Assembly: GCF_008124835.1 (NCBI RefSeq)
Contig: NZ_VNHW01000006.1
Location: 1 to 64,000 of the forward strand
Direction: 5' to 3'
Length of the DNA stretch: 64,000 bases
Source of the DNA: Blastococcus xanthinilyticus
GTDB taxonomy: Bacteria > Actinomycetota > Actinomycetes > Mycobacteriales > Geodermatophilaceae
The notes below the pieces were generated by a model. It was given only the letters and a program-made list of their open reading frames with translations, had not been told where the DNA came from and ran no database searches. The position numbers were made by a program, and so were the translations under genes. Positions within the stretch are counted from its first letter, which is position 1, and each line of letters begins with the position of its first letter. Of the stretch, positions 26,246 through 34,570 are shown one piece after another.

Positions 26246-27646
26246 GTGAGCGCCGCCGAACTCGATCTCGTCACGCTCGAGCGCCTGCGCCCCGTCGCGG
26301 TCGCCGGGCAGGTGAGCGTCTTGCTGGGAGCCGGCGCTTCAGCCGCGGCTGGCCTTCCTGACTGGAACAGCTTGGCAACCCAGCTGCTGCAGCTCAGCGG
26401 CACGATCGATGACGAAGAGACCGCCCGGGCCTTCCTGGCGGGACAAGACCCTTCCCTGGCCGCGGAAGCAGCACGAGCGGGAGCCAGCGACTGGCTCGAG
26501 CTCGTGCGCAGCGCCCTTTACCCGCCGTCTGTAGGGGAGCCTGAACCAGCTGCCCTGCACTTCGCGGTGGCGTCCCTGGCCGCGCCGCGCCTGGTCGGCG
26601 AGGTCGGCCTGTTCACGCTGAACTTCGACCTGCTGATAGAGCGAGCATTGCAGGACGCCTTGGAGGAGGTCGGGAGCGGCGCTGGCGTCCATGCCCGAGA
26701 CACCGAGGACGACCGGGCCCCCCGGGGGGATTTTGAGGTTCACCACCTGCACGGGTACCTGGGCCAGGACGTGGCCGAGACTGGCGAAATCGTGCTGACG
26801 TTGTCCGACTTCACCAAGCTGAGTGCCCAGCCCTCGCCATGGCAGCGCGCCGCCCTGCAAGAGGCTCTAAGCCGCGGACCGCTGGTGCTGGCCGGCACGT
26901 CCTACCGCGACAGCGACATCCGCCAGTGGCTCCATGAGCTCCTCGCCACCCGCCCCGACAAGGGATTCATCCTCTTGGCCCGGGAAGGACTCGGGCTGTC
27001 CCGGCAGCAGTTCGACTTGGTCAAGGACGCCCTGGTAACGCAGTGGGCCTCCATCGGGGTGTCAGCGGTCTTGGTGCAGGACTACAGCGACGCCGCCCAG
27101 GCGATCCGGGAGCTGAGCACCCTCACCGAGCCGGGTTACCAGGCACCGAAGGTGCGAGCCGGTGCCCTCTGGGATGCCATCAGAGGCGATTTCGCCCAGT
27201 TGCAGCAGGAGCACTCCGACCAGCTGGCCGATGACCTCACTCGGCTTCGGCCGCTGCTTGGCGATGACGCGAACATGACCCTGTGGCTTGCCGATGGGGC
27301 CGGGCAAATTGTGCGGTGGAGTTCTCACGACCGCCTCTACCGGAGCCCGGCACAGCTGCGCCGGGTTCCGGTCGGCCATGACAGCCCCTGGATCGCTGGC
27401 CAGTGCCTGGGCCGTTCAGAGATCCTGGCTCGGGACCTTTCCGAGGCCATGAGCACTCGGCGGTGGCATTCGGTGGTGGCTGCGCCCTGCGTCGCCGACC
27501 TGCCCGGTGGGCCACCACTCCCGACGGCGGTGCTGAGCTCGGCAGCAACGACCCCGCTGGAAGATCAGGACCTGGATGCGTGGGCCGCGGTACTTGCCGA
27601 GCTGTCGGAAGAGTGGGCTGAGCGGCTGTCCACCCTGGCGGAGTGA
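26246..27646 (+). CDS. SIR2-family NAD-dependent effector with C-terminal GAF-like domain
   Basis: Residues 1-270 form a SIR2-type domain: LLGAGASAAAGLPDW (NAD-binding), NFDLLIERAL (about 125) and HHLHGYLG (about 167) with the catalytic-type His. Bacterial SIR2 proteins of this kind usually cleave NAD in anti-phage abortive infection. Residues 330-460 resemble a GAF fold (MTLWLADGAGQIVRW, WHSVVAAPCVADLPGG, LPTAVLSSA), a ligand-sensing module that I do not associate with known SIR2 defence proteins. GTG 26246 has GGGAG upstream; the frame extends further 5' without a clear start. It is divergent from the HEPN-like gene, suggesting a two-gene module. Confidence 0.75.
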   Translation: MSAAELDLVTLERLRPVAVAGQVSVLLGAGASAAAGLPDWNSLATQLLQLSGTIDDEETARAFLAGQDPSLAAEAARAGASDWLELVRSALYPPSVGEPEPAALHFAVASLAAPRLVGEVGLFTLNFDLLIERALQDALEEVGSGAGVHARDTEDDRAPRGDFEVHHLHGYLGQDVAETGEIVLTLSDFTKLSAQPSPWQRAALQEALSRGPLVLAGTSYRDSDIRQWLHELLATRPDKGFILLAREGLGLSRQQFDLVKDALVTQWASIGVSAVLVQDYSDAAQAIRELSTLTEPGYQAPKVRAGALWDAIRGDFAQLQQEHSDQLADDLTRLRPLLGDDANMTLWLADGAGQIVRWSSHDRLYRSPAQLRRVPVGHDSPWIAGQCLGRSEILARDLSEAMSTRRWHSVVAAPCVADLPGGPPLPTAVLSSAATTPLEDQDLDAWAAVLAELSEEWAERLSTLAE

Positions 27647-27718
27647 TGGCGGCCCCGCCTTCATGCCGTTGTCAGGCAGAACAGCTACGGTGGCTCCAGG
27701 CAGCAGGAGGAGGCGGCA

Positions 27719-27916
27719 ATGAGGTCCACGAAGAAGACTTCGGTGCGCGAAGTCAGCCCCGGCACCTTCCGGGTGAACACGGTGCGCGGCCGCAGCGCCA
27801 TGACCGGTCGCTTCGTCGCCGCTGACGCTGCCCACCGCCACCCTCGCACCACCGTGACGGAGCAATCCTCCACCGGGCGGTCGAGCACCCGTGGCTCTGA
27901 CAGAAAGCAAGCCTGA
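27719..27916 (+). CDS. Small protein with RSAxTGRFV...RHPxTTV motif
   Basis: This 65-residue basic protein has one copy of the motif RSAMTGRFVAADAAHRHPRT followed by TVTE. The same motif occurs twice in the 67-residue protein encoded on the other strand at 28047-28250. Small actinobacterial and phage proteins with this motif are common, with no known function as far as I am aware. A perfect AGGAGG lies 5 nt before the ATG. It follows the SIR2 gene by 72 bp on the same strand and is closed by the terminator at 27994. Confidence 0.75.
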   Translation: MRSTKKTSVREVSPGTFRVNTVRGRSAMTGRFVAADAAHRHPRTTVTEQSSTGRSSTRGSDRKQA

Positions 27917-27993
27917 CCCACACCGGTCGCTCTACGCCGGCGGTATCCGCTAGGCGCACGCACCTGTCCCCGACCATTCGGGGCTGAACGAAG

Positions 27994-28028
27994 CAGGGCC
28001 CCCCGCACTTGGACTGCGGGGGGCCCTG
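27994..28028 (+). terminator. Rho-independent terminator
   Basis: A perfect 14-bp GC-rich stem (27994-28007 with 28015-28028) and a 7-nt loop are followed by TTCTTCTTGTT. It ends the plus-strand SIR2/small-protein unit and probably also serves the opposing small gene. Confidence 0.9.
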
Positions 28029-28046
28029 TTCTTCTTGTTGCGGCTG

Positions 28047-28250
28047 TCAGCTCTTCTCGGTGACGCTGGTGTTCGGGTGCCGGGCAGCCGCTGCCCCCGA
28101 GATGAAGTGACCCGTGATCGCCGAGCGGTGGTGCGTGCCCGAGCCCCGGTTGCTTCCGGACTCGGTGACGCTCGTCCGCGGGTGCCGGGCGGCAGCCGCG
28201 TGCGAGATGTACCGGCCGGTGATCGCACTCCGTGCGTGGCCCTTGGCCAT
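28047..28250 (-). CDS. Small protein with two RSAxTGxFxS...RHPxTSV repeats
   Basis: The 67-residue protein consists of two tandem copies of one motif, RSAITGRYISHAAAARHPRT and RSAITGHFISGAAAARHPNT, each followed by SVTE. It is convergent with the single-copy relative at 27719-27916. GGAGTGA lies 5 nt before the ATG. The function is unknown. The basic, repeated form suggests nucleic-acid binding, but no established family role is known to me. It lies just downstream of the sigma-factor operon. Confidence 0.75.
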   Translation of the reverse strand: MAKGHARSAITGRYISHAAAARHPRTSVTESGSNRGSGTHHRSAITGHFISGAAAARHPNTSVTEKS

Positions 28251-28318
28251 GTCGTCACTCCCTTCAGGTGGACGTCCTGGTTGGACGTCTCGTTGAGGGT
28301 GTAGTGGCCTCGGCGCCG

Positions 28319-28492
28319 TCAGCCCCCAGCTTTCTTGGTCGGTCGGCTTGGAGGCTGGTAGGCCGCGGCTCGGCGCAAGAGCGCGGCTGCAGCTGCGTCG
28401 GACACCCGCGAGCGGGCACGCTGCGCGGCCCGCTCTCCCAGCGACGACCGGTCGATGAGCCGGTCAATCTGGCGGACCTTACGGACGGTCAT
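28319..28492 (-). CDS. 57-residue basic protein coupled to sigma factor
   Basis: The product (MTVRKVRQIDRLIDRSSL...) is short, rich in Arg and Ala, and has no recognised motif. Its ATG overlaps the sigma gene's stop as ATGA, so the two are translated together. Small proteins coupled to ECF sigma factors may be partners or antagonists, although typical anti-sigma factors are larger and often membrane-bound; this one has no membrane segment. The coding call rests on the tight coupling and lack of any overlapping alternative. Confidence 0.6.
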   Translation of the reverse strand: MTVRKVRQIDRLIDRSSLGERAAQRARSRVSDAAAAALLRRAAAYQPPSRPTKKAGG

Positions 28493-29313
28493 GCGACCAC
28501 TCCCAGCTTCTTCAACCGGTCCCGGTTGTTGGCCAACATGCGCTCGACTGCCTTCTCGGTGACGCCTAACCGCTGTGCGATCTCCCACTGCTGCCAGCCC
28601 CACGCCGCATAGACCAAGGCTCGCTTGACGCGAGGGTCCGTGACCTTACGCAGGATCCGCTCGACTTCCTGCTGGTCGATGGTGTGCTGCTCGGGGCTCT
28701 CGATCGCGGACCTGTCCAGCTTCTGCAACTCGACGGGGTCGTCGATGGTGACGCGCGATGCCCTCATCTCCTTGGCCCACCACGTCCTGTAGACGTTGGC
28801 GAACCGGATGAGGCACTGACCGATGAAGAAGGTGCGCAGCGTGGCGCCCTTGGTGGCGGTCCAGCGGCGCTCGAGCAGGACGTCGCGGCGGAAGTGGACG
28901 AGGGCCTTGGCCACGGTCTCGCCGACGAGCTCGTCGATGGTGTCGCGGTCTCGGAGTTGATCGTCTGGAGGTGACGGCAGACCGCCGAAGCCGCGCTCCT
29001 TAATCTTGCCAAACATCCGCCCCGTGACCAGCCAGCCGGTGAGCACGTCGCTGCCATACTTCGCGAGCTCGGTGTTGAATACGTCGAAGTCGCGGCCGGC
29101 GAAGCCCTGCAGTGCCAAGTGGGTGACTAGGTCGGTATCGGCTTCCAACCGGGCCAAGCTGCGGGCGTGCTCGGTGTGGTTGTACTCGTCTAACCAGTCC
29201 TTCGGCACGCTGGCCGGTTTGTCATGCTGGATGCCTTTGTCAGGTCGTATGTGCGCCGGCGCGGTAGCGGACACGGCTGACCGCCGCGGCAGCCTGCCCT
29301 CCGCCTCGCTCAT
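28489..29313 (-). CDS. ECF-like RNA polymerase sigma factor
   Basis: This 274-residue protein has a region-2-like helical middle (about 125-185, with TLRTFFIGQCLIRFANVYRT) and a C-terminal region 4 (about 225-272, AAWGWQQWEIAQRLGVTEKA), whose last helices form a clear helix-turn-helix. It should redirect RNA polymerase to a set of promoters within the element or host; the targets are unknown. It heads a two-gene operon with the 57-residue protein. The 29314-29566 interval upstream presumably holds its promoter, with a small palindrome GAACTTCGTTC at 29342-29352. Confidence 0.78.
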   Translation of the reverse strand: MSEAEGRLPRRSAVSATAPAHIRPDKGIQHDKPASVPKDWLDEYNHTEHARSLARLEADTDLVTHLALQGFAGRDFDVFNTELAKYGSDVLTGWLVTGRMFGKIKERGFGGLPSPPDDQLRDRDTIDELVGETVAKALVHFRRDVLLERRWTATKGATLRTFFIGQCLIRFANVYRTWWAKEMRASRVTIDDPVELQKLDRSAIESPEQHTIDQQEVERILRKVTDPRVKRALVYAAWGWQQWEIAQRLGVTEKAVERMLANNRDRLKKLGVVA

Positions 29314-29566
29314 GCGCCCTCCCTGACTCGCGTGCGGTCAATGAACTTCGTTCACTGAGCGCCCGCTCTTAGGTGCAGCCCATGTCTTCATCCCCCAGAT
29401 TCTTTTCAAGATTCTTGAGAGCTGGCTGCGAGCGGCGGCGCAGCACATGCCCCCTGCAGGGCAAGTGTGCTGGTCAGGTACGACAATCAGGGCAGGCTGC
29501 TGCCTCGCTCGGTGGGGGTCGGCTCCGTCCGTAACGGTCCGCCCCTCTGGCCACCACCGTCGCTGG
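29314..29566. other. Intergenic stretch, sigma-operon promoter region
   Basis: No gene is supported in these 253 bp. The part nearest the sigma gene is relatively AT-rich and includes a short palindrome (GAACTTCGTTC) and a repeated AGATTCTT-like string near 29397-29420. No terminator with a T-tract is evident for the Tad operon, which ends at 29567. Confidence 0.4.
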
Positions 29567-32500
29567 TCAGCTCGCTTTGTGATTCCACTGTCGGCGGAAG
29601 AGGATCTCGGCGGTTCTAGGTGGCAGGTCTTCTTCGACCTCGGCGTCGTGGTTGGCCAGGATCCGGGCGACGTAGGCGTCGGCCTCCGCCCGGTTGCCCT
29701 GGGCATCGCAGGCGGCGACCAGGTCGAGCAGCGGCACGTCCTCGTAGCTGCCGGCTTTCAGCGCCACATGAGCAGCGGCCGCGGCAAGCTCGGGCTCGCC
29801 GACGGCGAGGTGGTGCGTCGCGACGGTGTGTGCGACATCGACGATCATGGCGGCGTACTCGTGGTCCAGCCGCGAGTTCTCATCGACCAGCCAGCTGTAG
29901 CCGCCGGGCGCACCCTGCCGCGACGTGGGCAGGTCGAACGGCTGCCCGGTGACCAGGTCGAGAGCGGCCTGTAGGTCCGCTATCCCGTCGACACCGCGGG
30001 CCAGTCCGCGGACTCGCAGGCGACGGAACAGCTCGGCGTCGATGAGGACATCGTCGACGCGATAGCGGCCGACCCCGCCGGTGGTGACCCCGGACGGGAG
30101 GTAGTCCGCGCCGGTCGCCGGGTTGGTGCCCAGCCAGGCGCGCACGATCGAGATCGACTGCCGCACCTTGGTCTTGCCGACGACATCGGGCTCGTTGGGC
30201 CAGATCGCGGTGGCGTAGCGCTCGCTGGTCACGCTGCCGGGCCGGGTGGCCAGGTAGGCGACGATCTCGGTGTAGAACTGCCGCCGCGGGTTGCGCTCGG
30301 GCAGCTTGCCCTGCGCCTGCACTCCGACCGGTCCGAGCAGAGTCACCTTCGGCCGCGGGCAGGACGGGTCGGCCCAATCGGCGAGGTCGGCGTCCAGGGC
30401 AGGGTCGGCGACCTCGACCTGGTTGCGGATGCCCGCATCCGTGGCGGGAGCCAGGGCGTTCAGGTCCTGCTCGGTGGTCGCGGCTCGATCCAGGTACGTC
30501 TGCACGGACAGCGGCAGCACCGAGTTGGCGATCCACGGCGAGGTGTCTGCCAGGCCGGACACCGGGACGTCGTCCGCTCCGGCCACAGCTGGTGGTTGCG
30601 AACGCGCGGCGCGGGATGGGTCGACGCGGAGGCCGCCGCAGGCGTCGGCGTGCTCGTCCCAAGGCTTGTCCCCGTGGGCCGGTGGCATGGGTCGGTCGTC
30701 GGTCAGGGTGGCCAGCGCAAGCATCTCCGCCAGCTGCGTGGCCTCGTCGGCCGGGATCTGCTGCGCGATCAGCTCGACTCCCAAGGCGGGGATGCTCAGC
30801 ATGCCGGCCTCGTCGACAGTCAACTGCCAGCGACCGGCCTCCGCGTGGTCCGGGTCGTCGATCAGCACCAACCCGGCCGCGCCGCGGGCGCGCTGCTGCT
30901 TCATGGCGGTGATCAGCCGTTCCAGGCCGGCGCTGTCGCTGGCAACAGCCGGGGCGATGAACAGCACGTGCGCCGCCCACGCGTCGCCGGCCACGTCGCG
31001 CATCCGGCCCGACAGCAGATCGACCTCGGCCATTCGCATGGCCTCGGTGACCGATTCCAGGTGGCCGTCGAGCCCCGCGATCGCCTTCTCGACGTCGTCG
31101 GTGTAGGTCAGCCGGTCGGGATTGATCTGAGCCAACTCCTGGCCGAAGCCGACCAGGGTCACCTGCAACATCTCCGACCACGTGTTGTGTGCAAGCTCGG
31201 CAGCGAGGAACCGTGCCAGGTTCAGGCAACGTTCGGCGTCCCCGGACAGCGACAGGGGCGCGGCCCGTTCCAGGTCGAGCAGCCAGTGCTCGCCCTCGGT
31301 CGTGTAGCCCACCGACGCGAGCATGGGGAACGGTGCGAAGAAGTACGCCCGCCGCTGCTCGTCATAGGTCAGCGGATCATCGCGTCGGATCGACCAGCGG
31401 GTGCCGGCCGGGTCCACTGTCCACGGCGCCGGGGCCTCCGAGATCGGCTCGGTGAGTACCAAGGTCAGGACGTCGTCGGTCATGCAAGCGGCCACCACAT
31501 CGGGCAGGCGAGCGCCGTCGACCCTCGCCAGCGCCTGCACCAGTGCCCGTAGCGCCTGGTCCAGCCAGGTGACGTCGGCACTGCCGACGCTGCCTGCCTC
31601 CTGCAGCGCTCGTTCGACGTGCAGCAGCTCTGGTGGTGTGCTGCCGATGATGCGGCCGGGACGTCGCTGCCGGAATTGCCTGCGGCGATAGCGCAGCAGC
31701 GCAGTCAGCGAGGCCCCGGCCAGCAGCAGCCCACCGCCAGCGGCGAAGGCGATCATCGGCAGCTCCACGGTGCTACCCGTCGAGGTCTCCTCAGGCCTCG
31801 CGGGCAACGGCTCGGCGCTCGTCGGTGCAGCCGTGGGAGACGAGGTCGGGGCGTTGGTGGCCGGGCCGGGCGCGGGCGGAGGCGGCGCATCGGTGCCCGG
31901 CGTGGTCGAGTCAGCGGGCGGGGCGGCGCTCGGGGCTGGCCCTGATGGCTGTGGCGGCTCGGTCGTGGGCGGTGCCGGCTCGGCTACAGGAGGCCCGGGT
32001 GCGCTGGAGGCGGACGTCGCAGGACTGGTCGGGTCCGGGATGCTCAGGGTCCAGCCCGGTCGGATCAGCGACGGGTCGGTGTAGGTGGCGCCTGCGGGCT
32101 GACTGCGTCCCCGGTTGAGCTCCCAGGCTTGTCGCCAGTTGTGTCCGCTGCCGGTGATCTCCTCCGTGAGGTCCCACAGGGTGTCACCGGGTTCCACGGT
32201 GACGTCCTCGATGAGAGTCGCGGTGGTCGGGGCTTGGCCCATCGGCGGCAGCCGGACCGCGTCGGGCGGCAAGACCAGCACCGTGCCCGGGAGGATTTCG
32301 TTGTCCGGACCGACCGAGGTCGGGTTGAGCCGGGCGATCTCCGGATACCGCAACGGGTCCCCGAGATGCCGCTCGGCCAATGCCCACAGGGTGTCCCGGC
32401 GCTGCACCTGGTAAGTCGTGGTCTCAGCCGGAGGTGTGTGCTCGTCCGGCATCGAGTAGGTGACGGGTGTCTGCGCTGTGACCGGTGCGCTGGCGTACTG

Positions 32501-32938
32501 CGCCGACGACGGGACGACAGTGGATGTGGCCGAGACCGGAAGCGGCGGCGCCGTTGCGGTGGATGCGGGGCCGCCGGTGGTCAGTGGAGCGACGGTGAAG
32601 CCGACCGCGACGGCAGTGACCAAAGCGGCGGCCGGGCGCTGGAAGGTTCCCAGGCCGGGGAGGGCCGGAGCCGGCCGTGCGCGGGCGAACGCGACGACCT
32701 CCGCCACTGTCGCGGCGGTGAACAGGGCCCAGCACACCCACACGCCTGCTGCGAGGACGAGTCCAACCAGCTGTCCGTTGTCGCGGGACGTCAGGACGGC
32801 GCCGACCTCGTCCAGCGACGGCAGGCTGTCCGGAACCAGGTGCAGCACCGCCAGGAGCACCGGTACGCCGACGACGACGGCGAGCAGCGCCACAAGGGCG
32901 CCCACGGCCCTGAGCAGGAGGGCGACGCGGCCGGTCAC
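29567..32938 (-). CDS. Membrane protein with LysM domains and BTAD regulatory domain (Tad operon)
   Basis: This 1,123-residue protein starts with three membrane helices within residues 1-120, then two LysM domains (about 175-225 and 245-300, each with DTLWALAER- or DTLWDLTEE-type starts), a Pro/Thr-rich linker, another membrane helix (about 392-420), a long cytoplasmic region and a C-terminal winged helix plus BTAD module (about 880-1110; VTLLGPVGVQAQGKLP and KTKVRQSISIVRAWLG). Similar LysM-BTAD proteins accompany actinobacterial Tad loci. It may sense cell-wall state and regulate pilus genes. Its GTG overlaps the previous stop; it is the last gene of the pilus operon. Confidence 0.85.
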   Translation of the reverse strand: MTGRVALLLRAVGALVALLAVVVGVPVLLAVLHLVPDSLPSLDEVGAVLTSRDNGQLVGLVLAAGVWVCWALFTAATVAEVVAFARARPAPALPGLGTFQRPAAALVTAVAVGFTVAPLTTGGPASTATAPPLPVSATSTVVPSSAQYASAPVTAQTPVTYSMPDEHTPPAETTTYQVQRRDTLWALAERHLGDPLRYPEIARLNPTSVGPDNEILPGTVLVLPPDAVRLPPMGQAPTTATLIEDVTVEPGDTLWDLTEEITGSGHNWRQAWELNRGRSQPAGATYTDPSLIRPGWTLSIPDPTSPATSASSAPGPPVAEPAPPTTEPPQPSGPAPSAAPPADSTTPGTDAPPPPAPGPATNAPTSSPTAAPTSAEPLPARPEETSTGSTVELPMIAFAAGGGLLLAGASLTALLRYRRRQFRQRRPGRIIGSTPPELLHVERALQEAGSVGSADVTWLDQALRALVQALARVDGARLPDVVAACMTDDVLTLVLTEPISEAPAPWTVDPAGTRWSIRRDDPLTYDEQRRAYFFAPFPMLASVGYTTEGEHWLLDLERAAPLSLSGDAERCLNLARFLAAELAHNTWSEMLQVTLVGFGQELAQINPDRLTYTDDVEKAIAGLDGHLESVTEAMRMAEVDLLSGRMRDVAGDAWAAHVLFIAPAVASDSAGLERLITAMKQQRARGAAGLVLIDDPDHAEAGRWQLTVDEAGMLSIPALGVELIAQQIPADEATQLAEMLALATLTDDRPMPPAHGDKPWDEHADACGGLRVDPSRAARSQPPAVAGADDVPVSGLADTSPWIANSVLPLSVQTYLDRAATTEQDLNALAPATDAGIRNQVEVADPALDADLADWADPSCPRPKVTLLGPVGVQAQGKLPERNPRRQFYTEIVAYLATRPGSVTSERYATAIWPNEPDVVGKTKVRQSISIVRAWLGTNPATGADYLPSGVTTGGVGRYRVDDVLIDAELFRRLRVRGLARGVDGIADLQAALDLVTGQPFDLPTSRQGAPGGYSWLVDENSRLDHEYAAMIVDVAHTVATHHLAVGEPELAAAAAHVALKAGSYEDVPLLDLVAACDAQGNRAEADAYVARILANHDAEVEEDLPPRTAEILFRRQWNHKAS

Positions 32939-33360
32939 GACAGTCCCTCACCGGAGGTGACCCCGACCAACAGCTGAGCGGTGTGCACGCGGGTCTGGCT
33001 GACCGGGATGCCGAGCAGCGGTGTCGAGTCGGTGACGGTCACGCTGACCTCGACGATGCCGGGACCGGTGACGGTCACCGTGCCGGTCGCGCCGGCTCGA
33101 TCGAGGTAGGAGCGGGCCGCGGTCGCCGCCAATTGCGCGTCGGTGCTGCCGCCGGTGGGAACCGGGCCGATGGCGATGCTGGCCGCGCGGGCGGCCTCAG
33201 CCGAGTACGTGTCGGCGCGGTTGGCGGTCTGGATCGCGGTCCCGGCGTCGACAAGCGCGGTGACCAGGACGCCGGTGATGAGCACGATGAAGCAGAACAG
33301 CACGGCCACGGACCCGCGGTCGTCCTGGAGTTGATCGCTGGCTTGCGAGCGGGGTGTCAC
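32935..33360 (-). CDS. TadE/Rv3654c-like pseudopilin
   Basis: The 141-residue protein has a short basic leader (DDRGSVAVLF) and one membrane helix (VLFCFIVLITGVLVTALVDA), followed by an extracellular domain. That is the pattern of TadE/TadG-like minor pilins, which the prepilin peptidase could cut before the helix. GTG 33360 overlaps the preceding stop (GTGA), and its stop overlaps the LysM-BTAD start. It is the third pilin-like protein in this operon with the RGS leader. Confidence 0.82.
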   Translation of the reverse strand: MTPRSQASDQLQDDRGSVAVLFCFIVLITGVLVTALVDAGTAIQTANRADTYSAEAARAASIAIGPVPTGGSTDAQLAATAARSYLDRAGATGTVTVTGPGIVEVSVTVTDSTPLLGIPVSQTRVHTAQLLVGVTSGEGLS

Positions 33361-33824
33361 GACAGGTCCCTGGCAGGGTCCAGCGGGCTGGTGGCGCTGT
33401 CGTGCAGCGTCCGGGAACCGGGCAGGCCGGCAACTCCACCGATGTCAGACAGGTCGACGGTGCAGGACACAGCAACGGTGACCGACGCCGAGGCGCCCGG
33501 CGGCGCGATGAACCCGGATGTGTCGACGCTGACCTGGACGTCGATGCAGAGCAGGCCCTGGCTGGTCAGTGCGGTGGTGGCAGTTTCGGTGGCGATCTGT
33601 TGGGCCGCGGCGGCCGATCGGGCCAGCGAGGCGTCCCGCGCCGCGATCCCGGCAACGCCGCTGATGCGGTCGCCGGCCAGCGCGATCCGGGCGCCGACCA
33701 CCAGCATGGCCACCAGGAGGAGTCCGACCGGCAGCAGGATCGCCAGCTCGACCGACTCCGAGCCGCGGTCGTCCCGCCACCGCCCTTGACGGCTGGTCGT
33801 GGCCGGCTGCACGTCGCGACTCAT
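33357..33824 (-). CDS. TadE-like minor pilin
   Basis: This 155-residue protein has the leader DDRGSESVELAILLPVGLLL, with Glu at the +5-like position after a short basic segment, typical of TadE-type pseudopilins. One membrane helix is followed by a secreted domain containing two cysteines (LLCIDVQV and AVSCTVDL) that could pair. I selected ATG 33824, overlapping the previous stop as ATGA; the open frame extends upstream with no supporting start. It probably initiates or modulates Flp pilus assembly. Confidence 0.83.
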   Translation of the reverse strand: MSRDVQPATTSRQGRWRDDRGSESVELAILLPVGLLLVAMLVVGARIALAGDRISGVAGIAARDASLARSAAAAQQIATETATTALTSQGLLCIDVQVSVDTSGFIAPPGASASVTVAVSCTVDLSDIGGVAGLPGSRTLHDSATSPLDPARDLS

Positions 33825-34291
33825 GGCGAGTCCGGGGTGGTGAAGCGTTCCTTGCCGCGCACCACGGTGACATCGACGGTCGGGGCGAAGCCGGGCAGCG
33901 GGATCACGTTGGGCACGCTGGCGGTGACGTGTACCGAGACCGTGGTAGCGGTGTCGGACTCGGTCACCGAATAGCCGGTGATCGTGCCGGTGCCGAGGTT
34001 GTCCAGGTACGTGTCCGCCGCCGCCCGCCCCGCTCCCCCGACCGCCCCGTGGACGCTCGCGGCGCGGGCTCCGGCGTGCGCCGCGGCGTCGGCCGCTTCC
34101 CGGGCGAAGTACCACAGCGCGAGCTGCGGGCCGGCCAACAGCAGCGCGACGATGATGGGGAACAGAATCGCGAACTCGACGCTGGATGAGCCCCGCTCCC
34201 TTCCCCGGCCGCGATCCCGGAGAGAGCCCGGGCGCGCGACCGGACCGTGCGGCGAGGAAGCCGCACGGTCCGCAGTACGCGCCTCGAGCAT
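33821..34291 (-). CDS. TadE-like minor pilin
   Basis: The product carries RERGSSSVEFAILFPIIVAL, the TadE leader with its conserved Glu, then a membrane helix and an extracellular domain. From ATG 34291 the protein is 156 residues with an unusually long (about 33-residue) pre-leader; a start 54 bases upstream would overlap the end of the Flp gene. No strong ribosome site marks either. It ends in an ATGA overlap with the next TadE-like gene. Confidence 0.8.
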   Translation of the reverse strand: MLEARTADRAASSPHGPVARPGSLRDRGRGRERGSSSVEFAILFPIIVALLLAGPQLALWYFAREAADAAAHAGARAASVHGAVGGAGRAAADTYLDNLGTGTITGYSVTESDTATTVSVHVTASVPNVIPLPGFAPTVDVTVVRGKERFTTPDSP

Positions 34292-34307
34292 GGGATGGCT
34301 GCCCGTT

Positions 34308-34544
34308 CTACTGGAACAGCGACGTCTTGCTGGCCACGAACGCAATAGCCGCTGCGCTGACCGCGCCGCCCAGAGCGATGGCCAGGATCACCATGAAGGC
34401 CTTCTCTGAGGAGTCCGAGCCTCGGTCGTCGGCGACTTGCTCGGTGCGCAGCCAGGCCAGGACCGACAGAGCCATGACAGACAGGGCCATGACGCATTGC
34501 GCCACGATGGCCTGCTCACCCCGGCGAGCCGTGGGCTGGAACAT
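34308..34544 (-). CDS. flp: Flp-type major pilin
   Basis: The 78-residue product ends with a single hydrophobic helix in EKAFMVILAIALGGAVSAAA, resembling Flp pilins of actinobacterial Tad systems. An upstream hydrophobic stretch (IVAQCVMALSVMALSVLAWL) is unusual for an Flp pilin, which normally has only one. AGGAGG lies 6 nt before ATG 34544, which fixes the start; the 26-bp gap from TadC is the widest in the operon and may allow extra expression. It should be cut by the prepilin peptidase at 41156-41794. The assignment as the main pilin is by position and size. Confidence 0.72.
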   Translation of the reverse strand: MFQPTARRGEQAIVAQCVMALSVMALSVLAWLRTEQVADDRGSDSSEKAFMVILAIALGGAVSAAAIAFVASKTSLFQ

Positions 34545-34570
34545 GGGAAACCTCCTGGTTGGCGCTGCGG

